A model generated the notes under the pieces. That model was not told where the DNA came from, did not search any database, and saw only the letters and a list, made by a program, of their open reading frames with translations. Below, piece by piece: positions 1 through 6,681 of a stretch of DNA of 11,890 nucleotides (positions are counted from its first letter, which is position 1; every line of letters starts with the position of its first letter). The position numbers and the translations under genes were made by a program. The stretch spans positions 1 through 11,890 of the forward strand of contig QWOR01000366.1 of the NCBI GenBank assembly GCA_003669575.1, read 5' to 3'. This DNA is from Planctomycetota bacterium (GTDB lineage Bacteria; Planctomycetota; Planctomycetia; Planctomycetales; Planctomycetaceae).

Positions 1-1209
1 CGGGCCGAGGGGTTCACGTACTACACCGATATGTCGATGTGGGACACCTTCCGGACGGTGCATCCGCTCTACAACCTGATCGCCCGCACGGAACAGCGTG
101 ACATGATCCAGTCGCTGCTCAAGATGGGGGAACAGGGCGGGTATTTGCCGCGCTGGCCATCCGGGGCGGGGTATACGAACTCCATGTTCGGGACACCGTC
201 CGACATCATGATCTCCGAGGCCTATCAGAAAGGGATCCGCGACTTCGATGCGGAGCAGGCACTGGCACTCATGAAGAAAACGGCCCTCGGACCAACGCCC
301 GAGGGCGCGAAGTTCTCGGGCCGCAAGGGAGTCGAGCACTACCTGCAGTACAAGTACTGCCCGTCTGATCTGATGGAGAAATCGGTCGCCAGCACCGTCG
401 AATACTGTTACTCCGACCTCGCGATCTCTCGTTTTGCGGAGACCCTGGGACACAAGGAAGATGCCGAGCAATTCCGACAGCATGGAGAGTACTACCGCAA
501 CCTCTGGAACCCGCAGACACAGTTCTTTCAGCCTCGAAATGCAGCTGGGGTCTTTGTCGACGACTTCTCGCCGGAACTGCTGACGTATCTCGATTTCTCG
601 GGGAAGCTCACGCATGCGTATGTCGAGGGGAGCGCGTGGCAGTGGCGGTGGGGCGTCCCAGCTGACGCCGATGCGGTGGTCGGACTCTTCAAGAGCCGTG
701 ACTATTTCGTCGCCCAGCTGGAGGAGTTCTTCGAGAAGGCCCCGAAGGGAGTCTGCGTGACCCCGAACGCCTTTTACTGGCAGGGGAATCAACCCGACAT
801 CTACGCTGCATACCTGTTCAATCACGCGGGTCGACCCGACCTGACGCAGAAGTGGACGCGATGGATTCTGGCGAACAAACACAACACCGAACCGACCGGC
901 CTCGACGGCAACGACGACGGCGGCACCCTGAGCGCGTGGTACGTATTGAGTTCACTAGGCCTCTTCCCCACCGCCGGCACCGACCGCTACGAACTCACCA
1001 GCCCGCTGTGGGAACGATCCGAGATTGATATCAGCGGCAAGAAGCTGACGATTGTCGCCGAAGGAGCGGACAAGCTCCCCTACATCCGCAAGGTCTGGTT
1101 GAATGACAAACCTGTCGAGCGACCTTGGCTCACTCACGCAGAAATCGCCGAGGGCGGGACGCTGAGGTATGAAATGAGTAAGGAGCCAATACGAACAGAC
1201 ACTAAATGA
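1..1209 (+). CDS. GH92 family alpha-mannosidase, C-terminal part (5' end outside window)
   Basis: The reading frame is open from the first base and ends at TGA 1207-1209, so about 402 C-terminal codons are present and the true start lies upstream. The first ATG in the window (31) sits inside a conserved stretch (TDMSMWDTFRTVHPLY) and is not a start. Several blocks match the catalytic (alpha/alpha)6 domain of GH92: this WDTFRT block, VEYCYSDLAISR (its Glu codon at 400-402 is, as I recall the family, the general acid), YVEGSAWQWRWGVP (around 619-660) and GNDDGGTLSAWYVLSSLGLFP (from 907), an acidic loop thought to hold the general base. Characterised GH92 enzymes are calcium-dependent exo-alpha-mannosidases, often alpha-1,2, acting on mannans and N-glycans and usually exported. 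Export cannot be checked because the N-terminus is missing. The domain ends in the normal C-terminal beta segment, so this 3' end looks intact. The linkage cleaved is inferred from the family only. Confidence 0.93.
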   Translation, partial: RAEGFTYYTDMSMWDTFRTVHPLYNLIARTEQRDMIQSLLKMGEQGGYLPRWPSGAGYTNSMFGTPSDIMISEAYQKGIRDFDAEQALALMKKTALGPTPEGAKFSGRKGVEHYLQYKYCPSDLMEKSVASTVEYCYSDLAISRFAETLGHKEDAEQFRQHGEYYRNLWNPQTQFFQPRNAAGVFVDDFSPELLTYLDFSGKLTHAYVEGSAWQWRWGVPADADAVVGLFKSRDYFVAQLEEFFEKAPKGVCVTPNAFYWQGNQPDIYAAYLFNHAGRPDLTQKWTRWILANKHNTEPTGLDGNDDGGTLSAWYVLSSLGLFPTAGTDRYELTSPLWERSEIDISGKKLTIVAEGADKLPYIRKVWLNDKPVERPWLTHAEIAEGGTLRYEMSKEPIRTDTK

Positions 1210-1220
1210 CGGGGTAGCCT

Positions 1221-1240
1221 AGGTTGCAAGCAACCTGGGC
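1221..1240. repeat. Palindromic intergenic repeat (AGGTTGC-AA-GCAACCT type), copy 1
   Basis: A near-perfect inverted repeat, AGGTTGC (1221-1227) and GCAACCT (1230-1236), begins about a dozen bases after the GH92 stop codon. The 20 bases at 1221-1240 recur exactly, in inverted orientation, at 9595-9614, and a degenerate copy lies at 10781-10811. The following bases GCCACCCTGC (1239-1248) are the reverse complement of 1730-1739, in the other repeat family. As RNA it could form a short hairpin with loop CAAG. There is no U-tract, so a role as an intrinsic terminator is uncertain. It looks like a dispersed noncoding repeat. Confidence 0.7.
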
Positions 1241-1291
1241 CACCCTGCGGGAATTCAACACTGGTTTTCAGGGGCAGTGGATAATTAAATT

Positions 1292-1618
1292 ATGGATATC
1301 CTGTGGATAACAAGTGGGTGGGTTGGAACCATAGTTGTCACAATTTGCTGTATTATCGTTACAGTGAAGTGTATTTGGATGCTGGGGTTGCCGTACGCGA
1401 TGCTTCGAAGCGTCGATGAACGAGGGTGGTCGATTTTTCCGTTAATCGAGTTTATTCCGCTGATGTGCGCGGTCTTTGTTTCATGGACAATCGGCCTGAC
1501 CGGATGGTTTTCACCGAAGAGCATCGGCGTCACAGGATTTGTGTTGATCACGTTGTCATACGTTCATTTCATCCTGGTCCTGATCGTCGTTGGCTTTGTT
1601 AGGTCACGACGCAAGTAA
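1292..1618 (+). CDS. Small hypothetical membrane protein, three predicted helices
   Basis: This 108-residue protein is not recognised. It is very hydrophobic, with three likely membrane helices at about residues 9-33, 48-70 and 80-102. It ends in a positively charged tail (RSRRK), which would favour a cytoplasmic C-terminus. A central polar loop (RSVDERGWS) separates the first two helices. The start at ATG 1292 has no clear Shine-Dalgarno sequence: an AT-rich run (ATAATTAAATT) directly precedes it. The gene is less GC-rich than its neighbours and is flanked on both sides by intergenic repeats, so it may be a recent or fast-evolving gene. No catalytic or binding motif is visible. It could be a small inner-membrane protein such as a DUF-type orphan, and a non-coding origin cannot be fully excluded. 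Confidence 0.55.
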   Translation: MDILWITSGWVGTIVVTICCIIVTVKCIWMLGLPYAMLRSVDERGWSIFPLIEFIPLMCAVFVSWTIGLTGWFSPKSIGVTGFVLITLSYVHFILVLIVVGFVRSRRK

Positions 1619-1633
1619 CAAACCCTTTTGGGC

Positions 1634-1676
1634 GGGGTGGCACCGGTTGGCTCGCTTTGGAGCCTACCGGTGTGCC
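1634..1676 (+). repeat. Palindromic intergenic repeat (GGGTGGCAC type), copy A
   Basis: GGGGTGGCACCGG opens a hairpin. The left arm at 1639-1653 pairs with the right arm at 1660-1676, with one mismatch and a two-base bulge, around the loop GCTTTG. Head (GGGTGGCAC) and loop (GCTTTGG) are shared with copy B and with the reverse complement of copy C, which marks a repeat family and not a chance hairpin. Confidence 0.72.
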
Positions 1677-1731
1677 TTGGCACAAGAGGAGTGCCGTGAT
1701 AGATCTATGGTTGTGAGACTCTCTTACGGCA

Positions 1732-1765
1732 GGGTGGCACTGGCGGTCGCTTTGGGCCGCCAGTG
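1732..1765 (+). repeat. Palindromic intergenic repeat (GGGTGGCAC type), copy B
   Basis: GGGTGG (1732-1737) is followed by a perfect 9-bp stem, CACTGGCGG (1738-1746) with CCGCCAGTG (1757-1765). The 10-base loop contains GCTTTGGG. It has the same orientation as copy A, about 95 bases upstream. Confidence 0.78.
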
Positions 1766-1818
1766 GAGACGCTCAGCACCACTCAACACTATGAACGGGG
1801 ACTGGCCCACACGTTGAA

Positions 1819-1852
1819 CACTGGCGAGCCAAAGCCTTCGCCAGTGCCACCC
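1819..1852 (-). repeat. Palindromic intergenic repeat (GGGTGGCAC type), copy C, inverted
   Basis: A perfect 9-bp stem, CACTGGCGA (1819-1827) with TCGCCAGTG (1838-1846), is followed by CCACCC, the reverse complement of the GGGTGG head. The loop read on the minus strand contains GGCTTTGG. This copy therefore faces copy B, and the pair could also form one larger cruciform spanning 1732-1852. Confidence 0.78.
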
Positions 1853-1990
1853 GACGCCGATTTGACCCCATGGCCACAGACATCCAACAGGTCGCAGGCC
1901 AAGTGATCGTCGGCGCTTTCAATTCTCCCCGCGATCTGGCATATTGTCGATTAATCCACTTCTCATTTACTTTGGCATTCGCCGCGCTCC

Positions 1991-1995
1991 GGAGG
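1991..1995 (+). promoter_or_regulatory. Shine-Dalgarno site of the GH20/GH67-like gene
   Basis: GGAGG at 1991-1995 lies seven bases before ATG 2003. This strong ribosome binding site fixes the start of the 811-residue protein and gives it an N-terminal signal peptide. Confidence 0.75.
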
Positions 1996-2002
1996 TCTAC
2001 CG

Positions 2003-4438
2003 ATGCGTTCAGGAATCCGTCGACTTGTTCTGATATTCGCTTTCTTCGGAGGGTCGTTGTCTTCTCGCGACGTTGAGGCCCAGAACACCAAGACACTCGA
2101 TTTGTCGAACGCGGTTGTGGTGAATCTGAGCAAGGGCTCTGTGGTGGCGAAGGCACCGGAGATCCTGATCGACGAGGTCTCCAAACGCACCGGGATTCGC
2201 ATTCCTCTCGTGGCGAGCCCGCCGGACGACAAACGTCCGCGAATCGTGATTCAAACGCTTTCAGAGTCCGCAAACATCCAGATGCCCGACGGGTTGGAGC
2301 GTCCCGCTCGCGCCGATTCCTACGCAATCTGGGTCGAATCGTCGCCAGCTGCGACAACCGTGACGCTGCTGGGATACGACGAGCGAGCGACACTCTATGC
2401 GGCCGGCCGGCTGCTGCGCCTGCTGTCCATGACGCAGGGCAAACTCGAAATGCCGGCGGAGCAGCGAATCTCCTCTGCTCCCGATGTTCTGATTCGCGGC
2501 CATCAGCTCGGCTACCGTGACTCGGCGAACAGCTACGACGCCTGGGATGTGAAGCAGTATGAGCAGTATCTCCGCGATCTGATTGTGTTCGGGACGAATG
2601 CCATCGAGCTCATCCCGGCTATGAAGCCGGATGTCCCTCAGAATCCGTTGATGCCCCTCAGCCCCTGGGACATGAACCGCAAATTATGCGATCTCTGTGC
2701 CGGCTATGGACTCGAAGTCTGGATGTGGGTGCCGGTCTTATCGAATGTGGAAGATCCCCAGCAGGCCGTCCAGGAGCTGGACCAATGGCGCAAACTCTTT
2801 CAATCGTGCTCGCGGATTGACCATATCTTTGTCCCAGGCGGCGATCCTGGTGAGACGCCCCCGGAAATCTTGCTGCCGTGGCTGAAGCAGATGGCGGACG
2901 TGCTGCATGAATCGCATCCGAAGGCAGGCGTCTGGGTTTCCAATCAGGGGTTCACGCCCGACAAGAACGAGATCTTTTTCGGATACTTAAGAGAACACGA
3001 GCCGGACTGGCTGAATGGAGTGGTATTCGGACCGTGGGTCAAGCACACTCTCGCCGAGGCCCGCGCACGCACGCCACGCAAATATCGCATCCGCCTCTAT
3101 CCCGACATCTGTCACACGCTCCGATGTGAGTATTCGGTTCCCGACTGGGATCCGGCGTTCTGCCAGGCGCTCGGACGCGAACCGTACAACCCTCGTCCGC
3201 GGGCGATGGCCCACATCCACAATTCCCTTGCTCCGCTGTTCGATGGCTTCGGGACGTACTCGGACGGCATTAACGACGACGTCAACAAAATCGTCTGGAG
3301 CGCTTGCGGTTGGGATCAGAAGCAAAGCGTCGATGAGATCCTCACGGACTACGGCCGCTACTTTATTCATTCGGAACTGGGGCCCGACGTGGCGCAAGGG
3401 CTCCTTGCGCTCGAGGACAACTGGCGCGGGCCACTGGCAACCAATGACCGCATTGAAGCCACGCTCGAACATTGGCGGCAGATCGAACGCCGGCACCCGG
3501 AAATTGCAAAGACCAACTGGCGTCTCCAGTTGCCGCTGCTGAGGGCCAGTTACGATGCATACCTGAAACAGCGACTCATCCGGCACAATGAAATTGAGGA
3601 CATGGCAATCGAAAGTCTGGGCAAGGCATCAGACGTCGGAGTGGTGGCAGCCATTGCCAGCGCCCGCAAGACGCTCGCTCTGCACGAGACCGACAAGACC
3701 GCCCACGACTTGCACAACCGCCTCATGGAACTTGGTCGACAGCTCTCCGATTCGATCGGGATGCAACTGGATACACCGAACTTCGGTGCCAACCATCCAG
3801 AGCGCGGCGTCATCCTCGACTATCTCGACTTTCCGCTCAACGACAGCCTCTGGCTCGAGGCACAGTTCGTCGAGATCCTGGCTCTCAACGACACGCAGGA
3901 GCAGCTGCGGAGAGTTCAGCAGATTGTGAACTGGGAGAATCCCGGCCAGGGCGGCTTCTATGACGATTTGGGATGCGTCGGCAAACAGCCGCATCTGTTT
4001 CCCATTGCGAGTGAAGACACATGGAAGAAGGATCCCAGTTTCATCAGCACCCCGCAGTCCGAATTCGGAGGCCGCGAGAACTACGCCCCGTTGAGGCTCA
4101 GTTCACGGAAACTCTCGTGGTGCAACCAGGCGGAAACGCTGTATGGGACCCCACTGCGGATGCGCTATGAAAACCTTGATCCTGCCGCATCGTACCGCCT
4201 GCGAGTGACCTACGCCGGACGTTTTCATGCGAAGATGCGACTCCTGGCTGATCAGGCGCATGAGATCCACGGTCCGCTGTTGCAGCCAAAGGAGCTGTGG
4301 CCCGTGGAGTTCGACGTCCCGGCCCAGGCCACCGCCGACGGCGTCCTCGAACTCCAATGGGAACTGATTGAACAGCGCGGTTGTCAGGTCGCGGAAGTCT
4401 GGCTCCTCAGACAACCCGCCGCCGCATCAGGCAAGTAG
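2003..4438 (+). CDS. Secreted putative glycoside hydrolase, GH20/GH67-like fold, 811 aa
   Basis: The N-terminus (RSGIRRLVLIFAFFGGSLSS, residues 2-21) looks like a signal peptide, so the protein is probably exported. Residues about 30-160 resemble the small alpha/beta domain that precedes the catalytic barrel in GH20, GH67 and GH84 enzymes, including ILIDEVSKRTGIRIPL and GYDERATLYAAGRLLRLL. Residues about 163-460 look like a TIM barrel: IRGHQLGYRD, a GTNAIELIP strand, LEVWMWVPV, HIFVPGGDPGE (275-284), AGVWVSNQGF and YSDGINDDVNK (419-429). The GGD at 279-281 sits where GH20 enzymes carry GGDE with their catalytic Asp-Glu pair. Here Pro follows Asp and the nearest Glu is 284, so the mechanism may differ. 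Residues about 460-640 look helical, and about 685-805 look like a beta-sandwich, perhaps carbohydrate-binding. The cytochrome gene follows after 80 bases on the same strand. Hydrolase activity is inferred from fold resemblance; the substrate is unknown. Confidence 0.72.
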   Translation: MRSGIRRLVLIFAFFGGSLSSRDVEAQNTKTLDLSNAVVVNLSKGSVVAKAPEILIDEVSKRTGIRIPLVASPPDDKRPRIVIQTLSESANIQMPDGLERPARADSYAIWVESSPAATTVTLLGYDERATLYAAGRLLRLLSMTQGKLEMPAEQRISSAPDVLIRGHQLGYRDSANSYDAWDVKQYEQYLRDLIVFGTNAIELIPAMKPDVPQNPLMPLSPWDMNRKLCDLCAGYGLEVWMWVPVLSNVEDPQQAVQELDQWRKLFQSCSRIDHIFVPGGDPGETPPEILLPWLKQMADVLHESHPKAGVWVSNQGFTPDKNEIFFGYLREHEPDWLNGVVFGPWVKHTLAEARARTPRKYRIRLYPDICHTLRCEYSVPDWDPAFCQALGREPYNPRPRAMAHIHNSLAPLFDGFGTYSDGINDDVNKIVWSACGWDQKQSVDEILTDYGRYFIHSELGPDVAQGLLALEDNWRGPLATNDRIEATLEHWRQIERRHPEIAKTNWRLQLPLLRASYDAYLKQRLIRHNEIEDMAIESLGKASDVGVVAAIASARKTLALHETDKTAHDLHNRLMELGRQLSDSIGMQLDTPNFGANHPERGVILDYLDFPLNDSLWLEAQFVEILALNDTQEQLRRVQQIVNWENPGQGGFYDDLGCVGKQPHLFPIASEDTWKKDPSFISTPQSEFGGRENYAPLRLSSRKLSWCNQAETLYGTPLRMRYENLDPAASYRLRVTYAGRFHAKMRLLADQAHEIHGPLLQPKELWPVEFDVPAQATADGVLELQWELIEQRGCQVAEVWLLRQPAAASGK

Positions 4439-4507
4439 TTCGTCAACATGACCCGGTGTTGCAGCGCGCTAAAAGCTGTGCGTCCGCTGCATCACATCTT
4501 GACGGCT

Positions 4508-4511
4508 GGAG
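4508..4511 (+). promoter_or_regulatory. Shine-Dalgarno site choosing the cytochrome start
   Basis: GGAG at 4508-4511 lies seven bases before ATG 4519. It supports this start over the in-frame ATG at 4381, which lies inside the preceding gene and would add 46 arginine-rich residues with no signal character. Confidence 0.6.
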
Positions 4512-4518
4512 TAGACGA

Positions 4519-6525
4519 ATGCCCAAACATAGTCAACAACGGAGGTTGGAATCGCTATCCGACTTGCCCAAGCGTCGCAAGCTGTGGCCACTGGCGATCG
4601 GATTGATCATCGTAATTGGACTGGCTCTCGTGGTGTTTGTCAGCACGTACGAGTTTGAGCCGACGAAACGCGCACGAAGCGTGCAACGCTCAAGTGGCAG
4701 TGAACCGAGGAGACTGGTGTTTTTCAATCAGTCGCCGCCAGTCAAGGCACTACCTCATCAACCACATATCAATGTCTGGTGGGACGACGTTCCGGCTCCG
4801 TTGCAGGTAGCGACGGGCCGGCCCAATCACGCGTCCAGCAACATCCACCCCGGGGACTACATTGGTCCGGAAGCTTGCCGCAAGTGTCACCAGAAGAATT
4901 ATGACAGTTGGTCGCATCATCCACATTGCTGGATGAATGCGTCGGCCGATGCGTCAACCGTTGTCGGAGACTTCTCCGGCACGAGTATTTCTTTCCTCGG
5001 GGGAAAGGTGACGTTCTTTACTGAGAACGGCGAATATCGAATGCGGCTTGAGCGGGAAGAATCGCGAACGTATGCCGTTCATGAAACGATTGGTTCGCGT
5101 TTCTTTCAGTACTACATCGGCAAGCAGATTGAAGGGCCTGAGCCCGCTGGTCAAGCAACGGATCCTCAGCGTTTCGACCACGTTCTGCCGTTGGGCTTCT
5201 GGATCGAGCCCAAGGAATGGGTGCCGATCGTCAACGTCGCGAAAGAAGAATCGCCAGATGGTCAACGGATGGACCCCTTCGACACGAAAAGCTATATGGC
5301 CAACTTCTGTCAGTACGCTGACGCCTGTGACCAATGCCACACCACGAGTCCTTTGGGTGATCTGTTGTCGGGCAACGCAAATCAGTTGGCCCGCGAAGTG
5401 CCCCGCACGATCCAATGGGCGGTCTCGGACTATCTCGAGAAAGAGCGACCTGAGTGGTGTCCGCCCCAGCACCGGTCGCTTCCTGACGATCACGCGATTA
5501 AGCTACTCAATTCGCTCGATGCCATTCCCGCGTCGGAACATGCCGTCACACTGGGAATCAGCTGCGAGTCATGCCATCTGGGTTGCCGCGCACACGTCGA
5601 GAACCCGAAGGTGTTGCCCGCATTCTTCCCATACAGTCCGTACCTGCATAGCGGAGCCGCAGACGAACCGACCGACCTGGGACGTACTCACGACAACATC
5701 AACTGGGCCTGCGGTCGATGTCACTCCGGCGATCGTCCCCATTTCGCCGGCAGTATGTCAACTTGGAACTCGACCGAGTACTCCGATGCCATGCGGGGTA
5801 GCTGCTACAGTCAGCTGAAGTGTACCGACTGCCACGACCCGCATGTTGCGACCGGCCGCGCATGGTCGTCGACACCGGCCCAGGACGATGCGCGCTGCAT
5901 CAAGTGCCATCCGCATTACGCATCGTCCGAATCACGAGCTGCGCACTCGCATCATCAGCCGGACAGCGAAGGCAGCCGTTGCATGAACTGCCATATGCCC
6001 CGCATCAACGAGGGTCTGCAGGACATTGTTCGCACGCATACGATTTTTTCGCCGACAAACGCCGAAATGATCCACGCCAATCATCCCAATGCGTGCAACC
6101 AGTGCCATACGGACAAGTCGATCGACTGGACGATCGGCTATTTGGGGCAATGGTTTAACGCGAAGTTTGACGATGCGAAACTGCAGAAGAACTATGCCAG
6201 CCGTACGCAATCGGCGGCATTGGGGTGGCTGCAGAGTAAGAATGAAGCGGTTCGAAAGGTCGCCGTGGATGCCCTGATCCGTACAAGATCTCGATGGGAT
6301 CAGGACATGACGATCCAGGATTCGTTGATCAACGCTCTCGACGATCCGTATTTGATCAACCGTCAATTCGCCATGCGTGGAATTAACGACCTGTTGGGCG
6401 TTCAACTGCAGAACCACGGCTACCGCTTCTATATGACTCCGCGAGAGCGCGAACAGCCCCTGGCCGAGCTACGCAGGATACTCCGGTCCGCATTCGCAGA
6501 AACGTCGCTCGAGAATGGCAAATGA
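4519..6525 (+). CDS. Membrane-anchored octahaem c-type cytochrome with HEAT-like C-terminal region, 668 aa
   Basis: From ATG 4519 the protein has a basic N-terminus (RRKLWP) and one membrane helix (about 23-44, LAIGLIIVIGLALVVFV), which should anchor the rest in the periplasm. Eight CXXCH haem c sites begin at residues 120, 270, 349, 398, 435, 460, 488 and 526. Many other His residues (HHPHCW 133-138, HSHH 476-479) are available as distal ligands. The stretches ACRKCHQKNYDSWSHHPH, ISCESCHLGCRAHV and SRCMNCHMP match motifs of the cytochrome c554/doubled-CXXCH class of planctomycete and deltaproteobacterial multihaem proteins. From about 565 the sequence becomes helical and repeat-like (AALGWLQSKNEAVRKVAVDAL and LINALDDPYLINRQFAMRGI), resembling HEAT repeats. 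Likely role: periplasmic electron transfer or a reductase-like activity. I see no basis for calling it hydroxylamine oxidoreductase or nitrite reductase. It follows the glycoside hydrolase-like gene and may share its transcript. Confidence 0.88.
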   Translation: MPKHSQQRRLESLSDLPKRRKLWPLAIGLIIVIGLALVVFVSTYEFEPTKRARSVQRSSGSEPRRLVFFNQSPPVKALPHQPHINVWWDDVPAPLQVATGRPNHASSNIHPGDYIGPEACRKCHQKNYDSWSHHPHCWMNASADASTVVGDFSGTSISFLGGKVTFFTENGEYRMRLEREESRTYAVHETIGSRFFQYYIGKQIEGPEPAGQATDPQRFDHVLPLGFWIEPKEWVPIVNVAKEESPDGQRMDPFDTKSYMANFCQYADACDQCHTTSPLGDLLSGNANQLAREVPRTIQWAVSDYLEKERPEWCPPQHRSLPDDHAIKLLNSLDAIPASEHAVTLGISCESCHLGCRAHVENPKVLPAFFPYSPYLHSGAADEPTDLGRTHDNINWACGRCHSGDRPHFAGSMSTWNSTEYSDAMRGSCYSQLKCTDCHDPHVATGRAWSSTPAQDDARCIKCHPHYASSESRAAHSHHQPDSEGSRCMNCHMPRINEGLQDIVRTHTIFSPTNAEMIHANHPNACNQCHTDKSIDWTIGYLGQWFNAKFDDAKLQKNYASRTQSAALGWLQSKNEAVRKVAVDALIRTRSRWDQDMTIQDSLINALDDPYLINRQFAMRGINDLLGVQLQNHGYRFYMTPREREQPLAELRRILRSAFAETSLENGK

Positions 6526-6623
6526 ACCGCAGCCTGAACTCGGACTCATTGCCAGCAGGACTGCAATGGTGCTTGAAATGCCCGGAGTCTCGCTTGTTAC
6601 TGCATGATTCGCCTAGAGTGGGA

Positions 6624-6639
6624 GCCTGCCGTTGCAGGC
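6624..6639. terminator. Hairpin between convergent genes, possible bidirectional terminator
   Basis: GCCTGC (6624-6629) and GCAGGC (6634-6639) form a perfect 6-bp GC-rich stem with loop CGTT. It lies 98 bases after the cytochrome stop and 42 bases beyond the end of the convergent minus-strand gene. No T-run flanks it on either side, so its action as an intrinsic terminator is tentative. The rest of 6526-6681 shows nothing recognisable. Confidence 0.4.
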
Positions 6640-6681
6640 CGCGCCGAAGCTGAGATCATCTCTGCAGGAGTCTTACCGGCA

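Larger units (their letters stand above)
1619..2002. other. Noncoding region rich in palindromic repeats, upstream of the GH20/GH67-like gene
   Basis: This 384-base gap holds three copies of one palindromic repeat (listed separately), then about 140 bases of leader for the next gene. Short open frames crossing the repeats are low-complexity shadows with no plausible protein. A promoter for the downstream gene presumably lies between about 1900 and 1990, where the DNA becomes AT-richer, but I see no convincing -35/-10 pair. Confidence 0.6.

Noticed and set aside
1590..1817. Plus-strand open frame through repeats A and B
   Set aside because: It starts inside the membrane protein gene and translates the palindromic repeats; there are no protein-like features.
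1634..1852. CRISPR array
   Set aside because: There are only three copies, in mixed orientation and with irregular spacing, and no cas gene is nearby; these are palindromic interspersed repeats.
1773..2393. Long minus-strand open frame (206 codons)
   Set aside because: It overlaps the repeats and the start of a well-supported plus-strand gene, is arginine/serine-rich, has no ribosome site and shows no motif; it is a GC-driven shadow.
2987..3586. Minus-strand frame of 199 codons and plus-strand frame 3015-3542
   Set aside because: Both lie inside the 811-residue gene, whose own frame has coherent domain-like sequence.
4381..4518. Upstream ATG of the cytochrome frame at 4381
   Set aside because: It lies inside the previous gene, would add a basic non-signal stretch and has no ribosome site; ATG 4519 with GGAG fits better.
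4954..5493. Minus-strand frame of 179 codons, and 5048-5818 on the plus strand
   Set aside because: They are shadows of the cytochrome gene, whose frame carries eight CXXCH motifs.
4519..6525. Hydroxylamine oxidoreductase or octahaem nitrite reductase identity
   Set aside because: Eight haems fit in number, but haem spacing, the large gap after haem 1, the HEAT-like tail and the lack of recognisable catalytic-haem context do not support either assignment.
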